DNA of 52,865 nucleotides. Source: Flavobacteriales bacterium (lineage in GTDB: Bacteria; Bacteroidota; Bacteroidia; DT-38). Below are positions 26,935 through 36,789 of the stretch, in pieces. Location: NCBI GenBank assembly GCA_013214205.1, contig JABSPQ010000256.1, positions 1 through 52,865 of the forward strand. The letters are read 5' to 3'. Made by a program: the position numbers and the translations under genes. Under the pieces are notes generated by a model. It searched no databases. It worked only from the letters and a program-made list of their open reading frames with translations, and was not told the DNA's origin. Position 1 is the first letter of the stretch. Every line of letters starts with the position of its first letter.

Positions 26935-27951
26935 ATGACAGATATTTTAAAAGAGGAAATAGAGGAACGAGGATACTTAAATGTTGAGGTAGATAAAAGC
27001 GTGGATTTTGTAAAAGAAATCAATGCTTTAAAGAAGGAAAAGAATGCTGTTATATTGGCTCATTATTATCAAGAGCCAGATATTCAGGATATTGCAGATT
27101 ATGTTGGAGATAGTTTAGGTCTTTCTCAAATAGCTGCCGAAACAGATGCCGACATCATTGTTTTTGCAGGAGTTCAGTTTATGGCAGAGACTGCAAAAAT
27201 TTTAAATCCGACTAAAAAAGTAATCTTACCCGATCTAAAGGCGGGTTGTTCTTTGGCCGAATCATGTCCTCCTCAAGAGTTTAAAGCATTTACAGATGCT
27301 CACCCCGATCACATAGTTGTTACTTATGTAAATTGTTCGGCAGAGGTTAAAGCATTAACAGATATTGTTTGCACATCGTCCAATGCGGTAAGTATCATCA
27401 ATGCTATTCCTAAAGATAAACCGATCATTTTTGCTCCAGATAAAAATTTGGGTAAATATTTAATCAAAGAAACTGGGCGCGATATGCTGTTGTGGGATGG
27501 TGCCTGCATAGTGCATGAGGCATTTTCTATAGACAAACTGTTAACGCTTAGTGCCGAATATCCGAATGCGAAAATTATTGCACACCCCGAATCGGAAGCA
27601 CATATTTTACAAACCGCTACGTATGTGGGTTCCACAGCAGGCATGATAAACTTTGTGAAAACTGATGATCACGACGAATTTATTATTGCGACCGAAGCGG
27701 GTATTTTACATCAAATGATGAAGGAGGTGCCCAACAAGAAACTTTATGCGGCACCTGCCCAGGAGGACAATACTTGTGCATGTAGCGAATGTCATTTTAT
27801 GAAAATGAATACGATGCAGAAACTTTGCATTTGTATGAAACATGAATTGCCTGAAATTCATGTTGACAGTGAAATTCAGAAAAGAGCATTGCTCCCTATT
27901 GAACGAATGTTAGATGTTTCCTCAGGAAAAGTTTCAGTACTTAATTTATGA
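26935..27951 (+). CDS. nadA: quinolinate synthase NadA
   Basis: NadA condenses iminoaspartate with dihydroxyacetone phosphate to quinolinate in NAD biosynthesis, using a 4Fe-4S cluster. The protein shows [10 protein letters not shown] near its N-terminus, V-N-C-S-A-E-V-K near residue 130, H-P-E-S near 220 and the C-terminal [13 protein letters not shown]. The first, central and last cysteine regions supply the cluster ligands. I prefer the ATG at 26935 (338 residues; homologues commonly start with a similar D-I-L-K-E-E segment), with the in-frame ATG at 26920 as an alternative. nadB follows with an ATGA overlap. Confidence 0.95.
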   Translation: MTDILKEEIEERGYLNVEVDKSVDFVKEINALKKEKNAVILAHYYQEPDIQDIADYVGDSLGLSQIAAETDADIIVFAGVQFMAETAKILNPTKKVILPDLKAGCSLAESCPPQEFKAFTDAHPDHIVVTYVNCSAEVKALTDIVCTSSNAVSIINAIPKDKPIIFAPDKNLGKYLIKETGRDMLLWDGACIVHEAFSIDKLLTLSAEYPNAKIIAHPESEAHILQTATYVGSTAGMINFVKTDDHDEFIIATEAGILHQMMKEVPNKKLYAAPAQEDNTCACSECHFMKMNTMQKLCICMKHELPEIHVDSEIQKRALLPIERMLDVSSGKVSVLNL

Positions 27952-29513
27952 TTCAAACCGATTTTCTCGTTATTGGTTCTGGTATAGCTGGCTTAACTTA
28001 CGCGCTTAAGTTGGCCTCGGAGTTTACCGACAAACAAATAATTATTGTTACGAAAGCCGATGAAAGTGAGTCGAATACGAAATATGCGCAAGGTGGAATC
28101 GCTTTTGTGTTTCAGGACTTAGAAGACTCTTTCGAAAAACATATTCAAGATACTTTAATTGCAGGCGATGGCCTTTGCGACGAGCGAATCGTTAAAATGG
28201 TGATTGAAGAAGGTCCTGCCAGATTCGAGGAAATGATTTCTTGGGGGGCTAGTTTCGATAAGGACGAAGGTGGCGAGTATGATTTAGGAAAGGAAGGTGG
28301 ACATTCCATGAACAGAATTGTTCATCACAAAGATGTTACTGGCCTTGAGGTAGAGACTTCATTGTTGAGGCAAATTAAAAACTGTGGCAATGTTCAAATG
28401 CTCGATCATCATTATGTAATTGATTTAATTACAGAGCATCATCGTAAAATAAAATCCAACCAAAGTTCACATCAAGTAAATTGCTACGGTGCATATGTAC
28501 TCGATCAGAAAAGTAATAAGATTCAACGTGTTTTAGCTGGCATTACCATGTTGGCATCTGGCGGAATAGGGCAAGCTTATAAAAACACCACAAATCCAGC
28601 AATTGCTACCGGAGACGGTGTGGCATTGGCCTATAGAGCCAAGGCTAGAATAAAAGACATGGAATTTGTTCAGTTTCACCCAACTGCACTGTATGAGGTG
28701 GAAGCAGAACGTTCATTTTTAATTTCTGAAGCAGTAAGAGGCTTTGGCGCTATTTTAAAAACAAAGGAAGGCGAAGAGTTTATGTCGAAATACGACGACA
28801 GAAAAGATTTGGCTTCCAGAGATATTGTTGCACAAGCAATTGATTCGGAATTGAAAAAAAGCGGGCACAAGTATGTGTATTTAGATTGCACACATTTGAA
28901 TATGGAAGAGTTTGCCAAGCATTTCCCAAACATTACCGAAAAGTGCAAGAGTATTGGTATAGATGTAAGTAAGGCCATGATACCAGTTGTGCCAGCCGCA
29001 CATTATTTATGTGGCGGGATAGAGGTTGATAAAAACGGCAGAACTAGTATCAACCATTTATATGCTGGTGGAGAATGCGCTAGGACAGGGCTTCATGGCG
29101 CAAACAGACTTGCTTCTAATTCTTTGTTGGAAGCGTTGGTCTACGCACATAGATCGTTTCTTGATGTGAAAAATGTTGAGGCTGGTAATCATGCTGATAT
29201 CGAAATTCCTAGTTGGAATGCCGATGGTACATCCGATCCGAAGGAGAAAGTTTTAATTACGCACAGTACAGAGGAGTTAAGAATTTTAATGAGCGATTAT
29301 GTTGGCATTGTTCGCTCTAATAAAAGGCTGGCGATGGTTAGAAAAAGATTGGATTTGCTTTATCATGAAACAGAAGATTTATACGAGAAAACCACCATCT
29401 CTCCTCAGTTGTGCGAGCTCCGAAATTTAATTACGGTAGCTTATTTAATTGTTAAGCACTCGCGAGCACGTACAGAAAATAGAGGCGGTTATTTCAACAT
29501 TGATTATATTTGA
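27948..29513 (+). CDS. nadB: L-aspartate oxidase NadB
   Basis: This 521-residue flavoprotein oxidises aspartate to iminoaspartate for NadA. It begins with the FAD-binding [10 protein letters not shown] (Rossmann GxGxxG). The Y-A-Q-G-G-I-A segment follows, then H-H-K-D-V-T-G, F-V-Q-F-H-P-T and H-Y-L-C-G-G-I, and [10 protein letters not shown] near residue 390, all typical of the succinate dehydrogenase/NadB family. The final [11 protein letters not shown] is the family C-terminal arginine motif. The start overlaps the nadA stop (ATGA), so the two are translationally coupled. nadC is not in this window; nadD lies at 47442. Confidence 0.95.
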   Translation: MIQTDFLVIGSGIAGLTYALKLASEFTDKQIIIVTKADESESNTKYAQGGIAFVFQDLEDSFEKHIQDTLIAGDGLCDERIVKMVIEEGPARFEEMISWGASFDKDEGGEYDLGKEGGHSMNRIVHHKDVTGLEVETSLLRQIKNCGNVQMLDHHYVIDLITEHHRKIKSNQSSHQVNCYGAYVLDQKSNKIQRVLAGITMLASGGIGQAYKNTTNPAIATGDGVALAYRAKARIKDMEFVQFHPTALYEVEAERSFLISEAVRGFGAILKTKEGEEFMSKYDDRKDLASRDIVAQAIDSELKKSGHKYVYLDCTHLNMEEFAKHFPNITEKCKSIGIDVSKAMIPVVPAAHYLCGGIEVDKNGRTSINHLYAGGECARTGLHGANRLASNSLLEALVYAHRSFLDVKNVEAGNHADIEIPSWNADGTSDPKEKVLITHSTEELRILMSDYVGIVRSNKRLAMVRKRLDLLYHETEDLYEKTTISPQLCELRNLITVAYLIVKHSRARTENRGGYFNIDYI

Positions 29514-29555
29514 ATTTAAGCACTTAGGCTTTTCCAATTAACCCAAATCAAGATT

Positions 29556-31418
29556 TTGAGAAAATTAATTACACCAATATTAGCTGTTGCAATGGCAATA
29601 AGCGTGGTAAGTTGTTCGGTAGAAGAAAAAAAACAAAAAGAAGAAAAAGTGATGTATTCTGAAGATCCCCATAGTTTTTCGAAGCCCAATGAAGCGGTTG
29701 TGAAGCACCTTTCGCTTGATATTAGCTTAGATTTTGATACGAAAATCATTAATGGTGTAGCCCTTTATAAGATTGAGAGGAAAACGGCTGATAGTATTGT
29801 GTTTGATGTTAAGGGACTTACAATTAATAAAGTGTTTTTGAATTATGGTAAAGCAACCACATTTGAGATTAAAAAAGGTGATATTAACGGCGATGCGCTT
29901 GTTATTAAAATAGATGAATCTACTACTGAGGTTGGGATAGATTACACGACGGGTAAAGGTGCTTTGGCGCTTCAATGGTTAGCTCTAGAGCAAACAGGAG
30001 GGAAGGAGACGCCTTATTTGTTTACACAAGGGCAAGCAATCTTAACTCGAACGTGGATTCCGTGTCAGGATAGCCCAGGAATAAGAATAAGCTACGATGC
30101 GAAAGTTAAAGTTCCGGTAGGAATGATGGCTGTAATGAGTGCAGATAACGGGCAAGAAAAGAATGCAACTGGTGAGTATACATTTGATATGGACATTCCG
30201 ATTCCGTGTTATTTAATTGCGTTGGCTGTAGGCGATATTGAATTTAAAGCGATTGGGCCACGAACAGGGGTTTATTGCGAGCCTTATTTATTGGAAGAAT
30301 CAGCGTACGAGTTTGGCGATATGGAAAGAATGCTTACCGTAACGGAAGAGATGTATGGACCTTATCCATGGGGACGATACGATGTTATTGTTTTGCCTCC
30401 TAGCTTTCCTTTTGGCGGCATGGAGAACCCTAAATTAACTTTTGCTACACCTACTATCATTGCAGGGGATAGGTCGTTAACGGCTTTAATTGCGCACGAA
30501 ATGGCACATTCTTGGTCGGGCAACTTGGTTACCAACGCTACTTGGAGCCACATTTGGGTAAACGAAGGATTTACGGTGTATTTGGAGCAACGAATAATGG
30601 AAGAAATGTATGGTCGAGAATATTCGGAAATGCTGGCTTCGTTGAGCTTGCAAGAAGTTATGGAAGAAATTGAGGAAATGGGACAAGATAACCCTGATAC
30701 TCGATTAGAAATTGACTTGGCTGGTAGGAATCCCGATGATGGATTTTCTGGAGTGCCTTATAACAAAGGTTATTTAATGCTTCGGAAAATGGAAGAAACG
30801 TATGGTAGAGAGCTTTTTGACGAGTTTTTGAAAGGCTATTTTAAAACGTATCAATTCAAAAGCATTACTACACAATTGTTTGAGGAGTACTTGGCAGATA
30901 GTTTGTTTTCGCAAAGCGACATTAAGTTCAACACCGACGAATGGATTCACAAACCTGGTATGCCGGCTTCTGTTTCTGTAATTGAGTCGGATAAGTTTTT
31001 GAATGTTGAAGTGGTGATGTATGAATTTGTTAAAGGAATAGATGCGAGCGAAATCGAGACCAAAGACTGGTCTACACACGAATGGTTGCATTTTATTACC
31101 AATCTGCCAAACGACTTGACTAGAGCTCAAATGAGCAATTTAGATGACGTATTTAATTTAACTAAATCAAGCAATTCAGAAATCTTATCAGCATGGCTTA
31201 TCTATAGTGTTGCTAATAATTACGAGGTTGCATTTGAAAGTGCAGAGCAATTTTTAATTAATGTGGGAAGACGGAAGTTTTTGACGCCGCTTTATAAAAA
31301 GCTGATTGAAACAGATGAAAATCATCCTGGATTGGCAGCAAGTATTTATGCTAAAGCGAGGTCTAATTACCATGCAGTATCGTACGAGACGTTAGATAAA
31401 CTGTTTGAAAAGCAGTAG
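29556..31418 (+). CDS. M1 family aminopeptidase lipoprotein (leukotriene A4 hydrolase-like)
   Basis: The 620-residue zinc peptidase has G-G-M-E-N at 287-291 (variant of GAMEN), the zinc motif H-E-M-A-H with His314 and His318, and Glu337 in N-E-G-F, the exact HExxH-x18-E spacing of M1 enzymes. The C-terminal helical domain (about 480-620) matches the leukotriene A4 hydrolase group. The start is a TTG at 29556: it gives a lipoprotein signal with Cys20 in V-V-S-C, while the next ATG (codon 13) would destroy it. It should trim N-terminal residues from peptides at the periplasmic face of a membrane. It follows nadB by 42 bases and ends 5 bases from the convergent VIT gene. Confidence 0.92.
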   Translation: MRKLITPILAVAMAISVVSCSVEEKKQKEEKVMYSEDPHSFSKPNEAVVKHLSLDISLDFDTKIINGVALYKIERKTADSIVFDVKGLTINKVFLNYGKATTFEIKKGDINGDALVIKIDESTTEVGIDYTTGKGALALQWLALEQTGGKETPYLFTQGQAILTRTWIPCQDSPGIRISYDAKVKVPVGMMAVMSADNGQEKNATGEYTFDMDIPIPCYLIALAVGDIEFKAIGPRTGVYCEPYLLEESAYEFGDMERMLTVTEEMYGPYPWGRYDVIVLPPSFPFGGMENPKLTFATPTIIAGDRSLTALIAHEMAHSWSGNLVTNATWSHIWVNEGFTVYLEQRIMEEMYGREYSEMLASLSLQEVMEEIEEMGQDNPDTRLEIDLAGRNPDDGFSGVPYNKGYLMLRKMEETYGRELFDEFLKGYFKTYQFKSITTQLFEEYLADSLFSQSDIKFNTDEWIHKPGMPASVSVIESDKFLNVEVVMYEFVKGIDASEIETKDWSTHEWLHFITNLPNDLTRAQMSNLDDVFNLTKSSNSEILSAWLIYSVANNYEVAFESAEQFLINVGRRKFLTPLYKKLIETDENHPGLAASIYAKARSNYHAVSYETLDKLFEKQ

Positions 31419-31423
31419 AAAAG

Positions 31424-32158
31424 TTACTGAACCAAAGTTTTTAGGATGTCGCCAACAAAATAAGACATAGCCGCCGCAGCACCACCTAAAAGTACTGTTT
31501 CCGCTACACCTTTAAACTTATTGGTGTCGCTAACATAAGACTTCATATAGCCTACAATAGCAAAAGCGAAGGAGGTTAAAATACTTGATGTGAGGAATAA
31601 ATTAGTTTCTTCTATTGCATCAAAGTAATTAAGCACATAAGCAAGCAAAGGAATAATTCCGATAACAATAAAAGCCAAGTAAGTAACAACAGCAGTTTTA
31701 AAAGGGCTCCTGCTGTCCTTAATCATGTCCAGTTCTTCCTTCATCATAGTGTCTACCCACACCTTGTCATCCGCCGTAATTACTTCAACAACCTGTTCAA
31801 GTAATTCGCCTTCAAACCCTTTAGCAGCGTAAATGTCTCTGATTTCTTGAATCTCAACATCTCGCAGGTTTTCAATTTCCCAATACTCTAGCTTTTCGTG
31901 TTTGTCGAAGTTGTCGTGTTCTGCCTTGGTCGATAAGTAGTTCCCCACAGACATAGCAAACCCGTCTGCAAGTAGATTTGCGAATCCTAATACAATAATT
32001 ATAGTAGTGCCAAATTCGGCTCCAGCAGAACCCGCTACAACGGCAAATGTTGTTACGCTGCCGTCTATGCCACCATAAACGAACTCGCCTAAATACTTTT
32101 GAAACTTGCCGAAATTAGTGCCTGATTCGTGGAAGTCTAGTTCGTTGTGATCAGACAT
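31424..32158 (-). CDS. VIT1/CCC1-type metal transporter
   Basis: The 244-residue protein has the VIT1/CCC1 family landmarks: F-V-Y-G-G-I-D-G-S-V-T-T-F-A-V in the first transmembrane helix, A-N-L-L-A-D-G-F-A-M-S-V-G-N-Y-L in the second, and three further helices in the last 100 residues. Between them lies an acidic, Glu-rich cytoplasmic section as in CCC1-like proteins that handle iron or manganese. It should move Fe(II)/Mn(II) out of the cytoplasm; direction and metal are inferred from the family. It is 7 bases downstream of the LRR gene and may be cotranscribed with it. Confidence 0.88.
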   Translation of the reverse strand: MSDHNELDFHESGTNFGKFQKYLGEFVYGGIDGSVTTFAVVAGSAGAEFGTTIIIVLGFANLLADGFAMSVGNYLSTKAEHDNFDKHEKLEYWEIENLRDVEIQEIRDIYAAKGFEGELLEQVVEVITADDKVWVDTMMKEELDMIKDSRSPFKTAVVTYLAFIVIGIIPLLAYVLNYFDAIEETNLFLTSSILTSFAFAIVGYMKSYVSDTNKFKGVAETVLLGGAAAAMSYFVGDILKTLVQ

Positions 32159-32165
32159 AATTTAC

Positions 32166-32663
32166 TCATTTTGTATGACCTGTAACGATTTTGCAATCAG
32201 GAAGCAATTCTGTGATTCTAGCAACAATTCTCTTTTCAGAATCAGCGTTTAGCATATCCAGCATTTTTATTTCCTTCAAATTGGTAAGCTTGGCTAGTTC
32301 TGCAGGTAAAGTAATATCGCCATGCATTCCGCTAATGTCAAGAAACACAAGTTTCTCCATTTTTGCAATGTCTGCCGGAATACTTCTAATATAATTAAAA
32401 CCAATACTAAGGCGTTCTACATTAGGTAAAGTACATAACTCCTTAGGGAAAGACTTAAGGTCTTGCATTGCGATATCTAAATACTTTACATGGTCTTTTT
32501 TTGCCATTGCCTTACTTAGAACATCATAATATTGATCGTCGAACATAAGGTCGCTCATTTCAATAGTAACTTCCTCTTGTGCTATAGCCTGGTTAGAAAG
32601 GCTTAGTGTTATTAGTAATACTAAAGTGAACACTGAACTTAAAATTTGATTAGTTTTTTTCAT
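32166..32663 (-). CDS. exported leucine-rich-repeat protein
   Basis: The 165-residue protein has a signal peptide (K-K-T-N-Q-I-L-S-S, hydrophobic core, A-I-A-Q) and three to four leucine-rich repeats: V-K-Y-L-D-I-A, L-K-S-F-P-K-E-L, V-E-R-L-S-I-G-F-N-Y-I-R-S-I-P, L-V-F-L-D-I-S-G and L-T-N-L-K-E-I-K-M-L. These suggest a periplasmic or surface binding protein. The partner is unknown. The neighbouring genes are a small outer-membrane protein (11 bases upstream) and the VIT transporter, with no obvious functional link. Confidence 0.82.
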   Translation of the reverse strand: MKKTNQILSSVFTLVLLITLSLSNQAIAQEEVTIEMSDLMFDDQYYDVLSKAMAKKDHVKYLDIAMQDLKSFPKELCTLPNVERLSIGFNYIRSIPADIAKMEKLVFLDISGMHGDITLPAELAKLTNLKEIKMLDMLNADSEKRIVARITELLPDCKIVTGHTK

Positions 32664-32674
32664 GATTTTGTGTT

Positions 32675-33151
32675 TTAAAATGTGTACCGAACCCCCAGAG
32701 AACCACCGTGATAAGTATGCGAATCATCTGATAAGCCAAAAGTAGGCATATAATCAATAGATAAATTTATCGGATAACTGTCAAGGGTATAATCTAAGCC
32801 AATTACTCCCGCAATACCTGGTGAACTGTGGTTGTGAGAACCGCCATGGTTTTCATCTCTGAAATTAGAGAAAAACACTCCTCCACCAATATACCAGTAC
32901 AATTCATCAGTAGGAAATAAGCTTTGATCTAATTTGAAGTGTAATTCGTAAAGTGCTGCGGCCCTAAATCCCCCACCAAGGTGATGAGAACCTAAAATAC
33001 CTTCTATATATCCTTTTTTCAGACCGTGTTTATATGTAACTGTGAAGCTAGACCCGGCTCTTAAACCGATGGCACGGTCATACTTTTGCGCTGCTGCTGA
33101 CAAACTAGTTATTAGTATCGTAATGAGTAAGATAGAGAGTTTTCGCTTCAT
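32675..33151 (-). CDS. small outer-membrane beta-barrel protein
   Basis: The 158-residue protein has a signal peptide (K-R-K-L-S-I-L-L-I-T-I-L, ending A-A-A-Q) followed by eight or so alternating hydrophobic/polar strands, many Gly and aromatic residues, and a C-terminal aromatic residue (V-R-Y-T-F). This is the profile of a small 8-stranded outer-membrane barrel such as the OmpW/PorT-like group. The family is not certain. A His/Gly-rich loop near residues 105-118 (N-H-G-G-S-H-N-H) might bind metal. It heads a probable three-gene unit with the LRR and VIT genes. Confidence 0.75.
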   Translation of the reverse strand: MKRKLSILLITILITSLSAAAQKYDRAIGLRAGSSFTVTYKHGLKKGYIEGILGSHHLGGGFRAAALYELHFKLDQSLFPTDELYWYIGGGVFFSNFRDENHGGSHNHSSPGIAGVIGLDYTLDSYPINLSIDYMPTFGLSDDSHTYHGGSLGVRYTF

Positions 33152-33255
33152 GATTTAATTAAATTTAATTTACTTGTTAAAGTAAAAGTAATTTATTTTT
33201 TGAAACAACATTATTCATGCCATTTATTATTAGTGCAATATATTATAGAATTCTT

Positions 33256-33263
33256 TAGTTTTG
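33256..33263 (+). promoter_or_regulatory. candidate -7 box of the L-threonine dehydrogenase gene
   Basis: TAGTTTTG matches TAnnTTTG and lies 21 bases before the preferred ATG at 33285. A weak GTG is found 20 bases upstream in place of the -33 TTG. It favours the ATG at 33285 over the one at 33261, which would lie inside the box. Confidence 0.35.
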
Positions 33264-33284
33264 CCGATCTTTAATAAAACGATA

Positions 33285-34214
33285 ATGGGTAAGACAAGAA
33301 TATTAGTTATAGGGGCTTTAGGTCAGATAGGAACCGAACTGGTTGAAAAATTAAGAGCCATGCATGGCGAGGACAATGTAATTGCCTCCGACGTGAGAAA
33401 TGCCCAATATGAAGGGATCTTTGAACAGCTAGATGTAATGAACAAGGATCAGATTTATACTTTGGTAAAAAAGTATGATATCACTGAAGTTTACCTTTTA
33501 GCTGCAATGTTATCGGCGAAAGCAGAAGAAAATCCAGATATGGGGTGGAAGTTGAACATGAATTCGCTCCTTAATATGTTGCATTTGGCAAAAGAAGATT
33601 GGATTAAAAAATTATACTGGCCTAGTTCAATTGCAGTTTTTGGCCCTACAACACCATTAACACATACTCCTCAGCATACGGTTGCAGATCCCAATACTGT
33701 ATATGGTATTTCTAAGCTAGCAGGAGAGAGATGGTGTGAGTATTTCCATAAAAGATATAGAGTAGATGTAAGGAGCTTAAGATATCCTGGTTTGATTAGT
33801 TATAAGTCGCCTCCTGGTGGCGGAACAACCGATTATGCTATTAATATCTTTTATTCGGCTGCAAAGGGAGATATTTATCCTTGTTTCTTAAAGGAGAATG
33901 CAACGTTACCCATGATGTACATGGAAGATGCTGTAAGAGCTACTATTGAAATAATGGAAGCAGACCCTGATGAGGTTAAGGTGCGTTCTGCATATAACTT
34001 GGCAGCGATTAGTTTTTCACCGGGTGAATTAACGAAGGAAATTCAGAAGTTTTACCCTGAATTTGACTCCCTTTATCAGCCAGATTTTAGACAGCAAATT
34101 GCTGAAAGTTGGCCGCAAAGTATTGATGACAGTGTAGCTAGAGAAGACTGGAACTGGAAACATGAGTTCGATCTTACAAGGATCTGCGAAGAAATGATTG
34201 AAAACATTACTTGA
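33285..34214 (+). CDS. tdh: L-threonine 3-dehydrogenase, NAD-epimerase (short-chain) type
   Basis: The protein (309 residues from the ATG at 33285; the ATG at 33261 would add eight) is an NAD-dependent extended short-chain dehydrogenase. It shows G-A-L-G-Q-I-G-T-E-L at residues 10-19, the catalytic Y-G-I-S-K tyrosine/lysine pair, an upstream serine in W-P-S-S-I-A-V-F, and the characteristic L-R-Y-P-G-L-I-S-Y-K-S-P-P-G-G-G-T-T-D-Y. This resembles the L-threonine dehydrogenase described from Flavobacterium frigidimaris. It oxidises L-threonine to 2-amino-3-oxobutyrate, which a ligase converts to glycine and acetyl-CoA; no ligase gene is in this window. A UDP-sugar epimerase is less likely given the motif. 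Confidence 0.88.
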   Translation: MGKTRILVIGALGQIGTELVEKLRAMHGEDNVIASDVRNAQYEGIFEQLDVMNKDQIYTLVKKYDITEVYLLAAMLSAKAEENPDMGWKLNMNSLLNMLHLAKEDWIKKLYWPSSIAVFGPTTPLTHTPQHTVADPNTVYGISKLAGERWCEYFHKRYRVDVRSLRYPGLISYKSPPGGGTTDYAINIFYSAAKGDIYPCFLKENATLPMMYMEDAVRATIEIMEADPDEVKVRSAYNLAAISFSPGELTKEIQKFYPEFDSLYQPDFRQQIAESWPQSIDDSVAREDWNWKHEFDLTRICEEMIENIT

Positions 34215-34343
34215 TAACTGGCATATTTGCAGTTGTATATCAGTGTAGTTGGAGCATACAGCGAAAAAAAGTACTCATATTTTAAACTTTGGTATTTTTT
34301 TAACGTAAATTTAGCTAACACTTAACGAGAGAAATCTGTCAGA

Positions 34344-35255
34344 ATGCTAGGTAAATTTTTAACTATCTTATCACTTACGGTTGGAATATCAATAGTTGTT
34401 TCAGCTGCGGATCAAAGTTTTGAAGTCGAGCAGACTTCAGGTGATACCATTAATTACAAAGACGTAACTAACATGCGTCAAGGTCGCTGGATTTTTACGG
34501 GGAAAATGAAAAGAATGGACTCCTATGAAGACGATCAAGTAGTTGAAGAAGGGTCTTATACCAATAATAGAAAAAACGGTGTTTGGAAACGATATTTCAC
34601 CAACAGCAACGTTAAATCAGAAGTAAATTATACCAACAACAGACCAGATGGTGACTATAAAGAGTATTACTCTGATGGCACATTGCAAGAGGCTGGTACT
34701 TGGAAAAACAACAAAAACGTAGGAAACTTTATTCGTCAGCATCCAAATGGTGAGGTATCTCAAGAATTTGCCTTTAATGAAAAAGGAAAAAGAGAAGGTC
34801 CTCAGAAGTATTATTGGGACAACGGGCAAATTAGAATAGAAGGCAATTGGAATTCTGGCCAGGAAAATGGCGTAGTAACCGAATATACATCTACAGGCGA
34901 AGTAAAGTCTGAAAAATATTACGGTGAAGGCGGAGTACTAGATGCTGCTAAAACGAAAGTTTATGAAGTAAAAGAAGTTGTGCAAGAAGTAGCACCACCA
35001 GAGCCTGCAGCAGAAGTTCAAGAAGCTGTAATAGTTAAGAAATCTGAAAGAAAAAATATTGGGAAATTTACTGGCGAAGGACATCATGTTTTATATAGAA
35101 GAGATGGCCAAGTTTCCAAAGACGGCGAGTTTAAAGGTGGTCATCTTTGGAAAGGTAAAGTTTACATATATAGCAAAGACGGTATTTTAACTGGTGTTTC
35201 TATCTATAAAAAGGGTAAATATCAGGGAGAAGGAGTTATCGAAGAAGGGCAATAA
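34344..35255 (+). CDS. exported YwqK/MORN-like repeat protein
   Basis: The 303-residue protein has a signal peptide (G-K-F-L-T-I-L-S-L, ending V-S-A-A) and then at least five tandem repeats of about 22 residues, each of the form G-x-W-x-x-Y-Y-x-(D/N)-G-x-(L/V)-x-x-E, for example D-G-D-Y-K-E-Y-Y and R-E-G-P-Q-K-Y-Y-W. A Pro/Glu/Ala-rich linker near 215-235 is followed by two more repeats. This is the MORN/YwqK-antitoxin repeat fold. Despite the name, export suggests an envelope role rather than an antitoxin. The function is unknown. It stands alone between tdh and cysS. Confidence 0.85.
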   Translation: MLGKFLTILSLTVGISIVVSAADQSFEVEQTSGDTINYKDVTNMRQGRWIFTGKMKRMDSYEDDQVVEEGSYTNNRKNGVWKRYFTNSNVKSEVNYTNNRPDGDYKEYYSDGTLQEAGTWKNNKNVGNFIRQHPNGEVSQEFAFNEKGKREGPQKYYWDNGQIRIEGNWNSGQENGVVTEYTSTGEVKSEKYYGEGGVLDAAKTKVYEVKEVVQEVAPPEPAAEVQEAVIVKKSERKNIGKFTGEGHHVLYRRDGQVSKDGEFKGGHLWKGKVYIYSKDGILTGVSIYKKGKYQGEGVIEEGQ

Positions 35256-35319
35256 TCTTTGTTCTTAATTATCTTGAAATTACTTTCCTATTAATTAAAT
35301 TCTTGTTTTCTTTGGTTTG

Positions 35320-36789
35320 ATGAAAAACCAGCTATCAATTTATAATACACTTACCAAGAAAAAAGAGGTTTTTGAACCAGTCAATCCTCCTTTTGTAGGC
35401 ATGTATGTATGCGGGCCAACTGTTTACAACGATGTACACATTGGTAACTGCCGAACCTTTATTTCTTTCGATATAGTTTATCGTTACTTACTTTATCTCG
35501 GATATAAAGTAAGATATGTGCGAAATATAACCGACGCGGGGCATTTGGAGAACGATGCAGACGACGGTGAGGATAAAATTTCTAAACAGGCCAAGCTTGA
35601 AAATGTTGAACCAATGGAAATTGCTGCAAAGTATGCCAATGGTTTTCACAATATCATGAAACAGTTTAATGCGCTCGAACCAAGTATCGAACCTTTAGCA
35701 ACTGGGCATATTATTGAGCAAATTAGCATGGTTCAAAAAATAATGGATCAAGGCTTTGCTTATGAAGTAAATGGATCTATTTATTTTGATGTTCAGAAAT
35801 ACAACGAGACCAACGATTACGGTATTTTATCTGGAAGAAAAATAGAAGATTTGTTAACTGGGCAAAGAAGTTTAGATGGCCAGGATGACAAAAGAAACTC
35901 TTGTGATTTTGCATTATGGAAAAAGGCATCTGATGCGCACATTATGAGATGGGACTCTCCATGGGGAGAAGGCTTTCCTGGATGGCATTTAGAATGTTCT
36001 GTAATGGGATCTAAGTATTTGGGTTCTCCATTCGATTTACATGGAGGCGGTATGGATCTTAAATTTCCGCATCACGAGTGCGAAATTGCACAATCTGTTG
36101 CTGGCGTTGGCGAAGAGCTATCAAAATATTGGATGCATACCAATATGCTTACCATCAATGGGCAACGAATGGGTAAGTCGGTTGGGAATTCTTTGTTGCC
36201 AGAGGAGTTATTCAATGGCGACAATCAATTAATGGATCGTGGATACGACCCCATGGTGGTTCGTTTCTTTATGATGCAAACGCATTATGCGAGTACATTA
36301 GATTTTTCGAACGAAGCATTACAAGCCGCCGAAAAGGGGTTTGGGAAGCTAATGAAAGGAATGCAATTGTTGAACTCATTACCCACTAGCGATGCTTCTT
36401 CTCAAAGTGCTGAAGAACTAAAAGCTAAATGCGATGCTGCAATGAACGACGACATCAACACACCTGGTGTTATCGCCAATTTGTTTGATGGAGTAAGGTT
36501 TATAAACTCTGTTAACGATGGCAAGGCCACTATTACTAAAGAAGATTTAGAAATCTTGCAAAAACTTTACAATGATTATGTGTTTGATGTTTTAGGCTTA
36601 GAAACAATTGAGGCTGAATCTTCAAGTGATTCGATGGATGATGTTTTGGACATTATTATTTCTATTAGGCAACAGGCCAAGGAAAGCAAAGATTACGCTA
36701 CCGCTGATTTGATTCGGGATAAACTATCTGCAATCAATATTTCATTAAAAGATGAGAAAGGCAATGTATCTTGGAGCTACAATGAATAA
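35320..36789 (+). CDS. cysS: cysteinyl-tRNA synthetase
   Basis: This class I aminoacyl-tRNA synthetase (489 residues from the ATG at 35320; an adjacent TTG is not needed) has M-Y-V-C-G-P-T-V-Y at 28-36 with the zinc-binding Cys31, the HIGH motif as H-I-G-N at 40-43, a second zinc cluster with G-W-H-L-E-C-S near 221-227 and H-H-E-C near 251-254, and the KMSKS motif as R-M-G-K-S at 283-287. It charges tRNA-Cys. The next gene starts inside its last codons (8-base overlap), so cysS, the M28 peptidase gene and polA form one unit. Confidence 0.96.
   Translation: MKNQLSIYNTLTKKKEVFEPVNPPFVGMYVCGPTVYNDVHIGNCRTFISFDIVYRYLLYLGYKVRYVRNITDAGHLENDADDGEDKISKQAKLENVEPMEIAAKYANGFHNIMKQFNALEPSIEPLATGHIIEQISMVQKIMDQGFAYEVNGSIYFDVQKYNETNDYGILSGRKIEDLLTGQRSLDGQDDKRNSCDFALWKKASDAHIMRWDSPWGEGFPGWHLECSVMGSKYLGSPFDLHGGGMDLKFPHHECEIAQSVAGVGEELSKYWMHTNMLTINGQRMGKSVGNSLLPEELFNGDNQLMDRGYDPMVVRFFMMQTHYASTLDFSNEALQAAEKGFGKLMKGMQLLNSLPTSDASSQSAEELKAKCDAAMNDDINTPGVIANLFDGVRFINSVNDGKATITKEDLEILQKLYNDYVFDVLGLETIEAESSSDSMDDVLDIIISIRQQAKESKDYATADLIRDKLSAINISLKDEKGNVSWSYNE

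Noticed and set aside
34344-35255. Toxin-antitoxin locus
   Set aside because: The YwqK-type repeat protein has an export signal and there is no toxin gene next to it.
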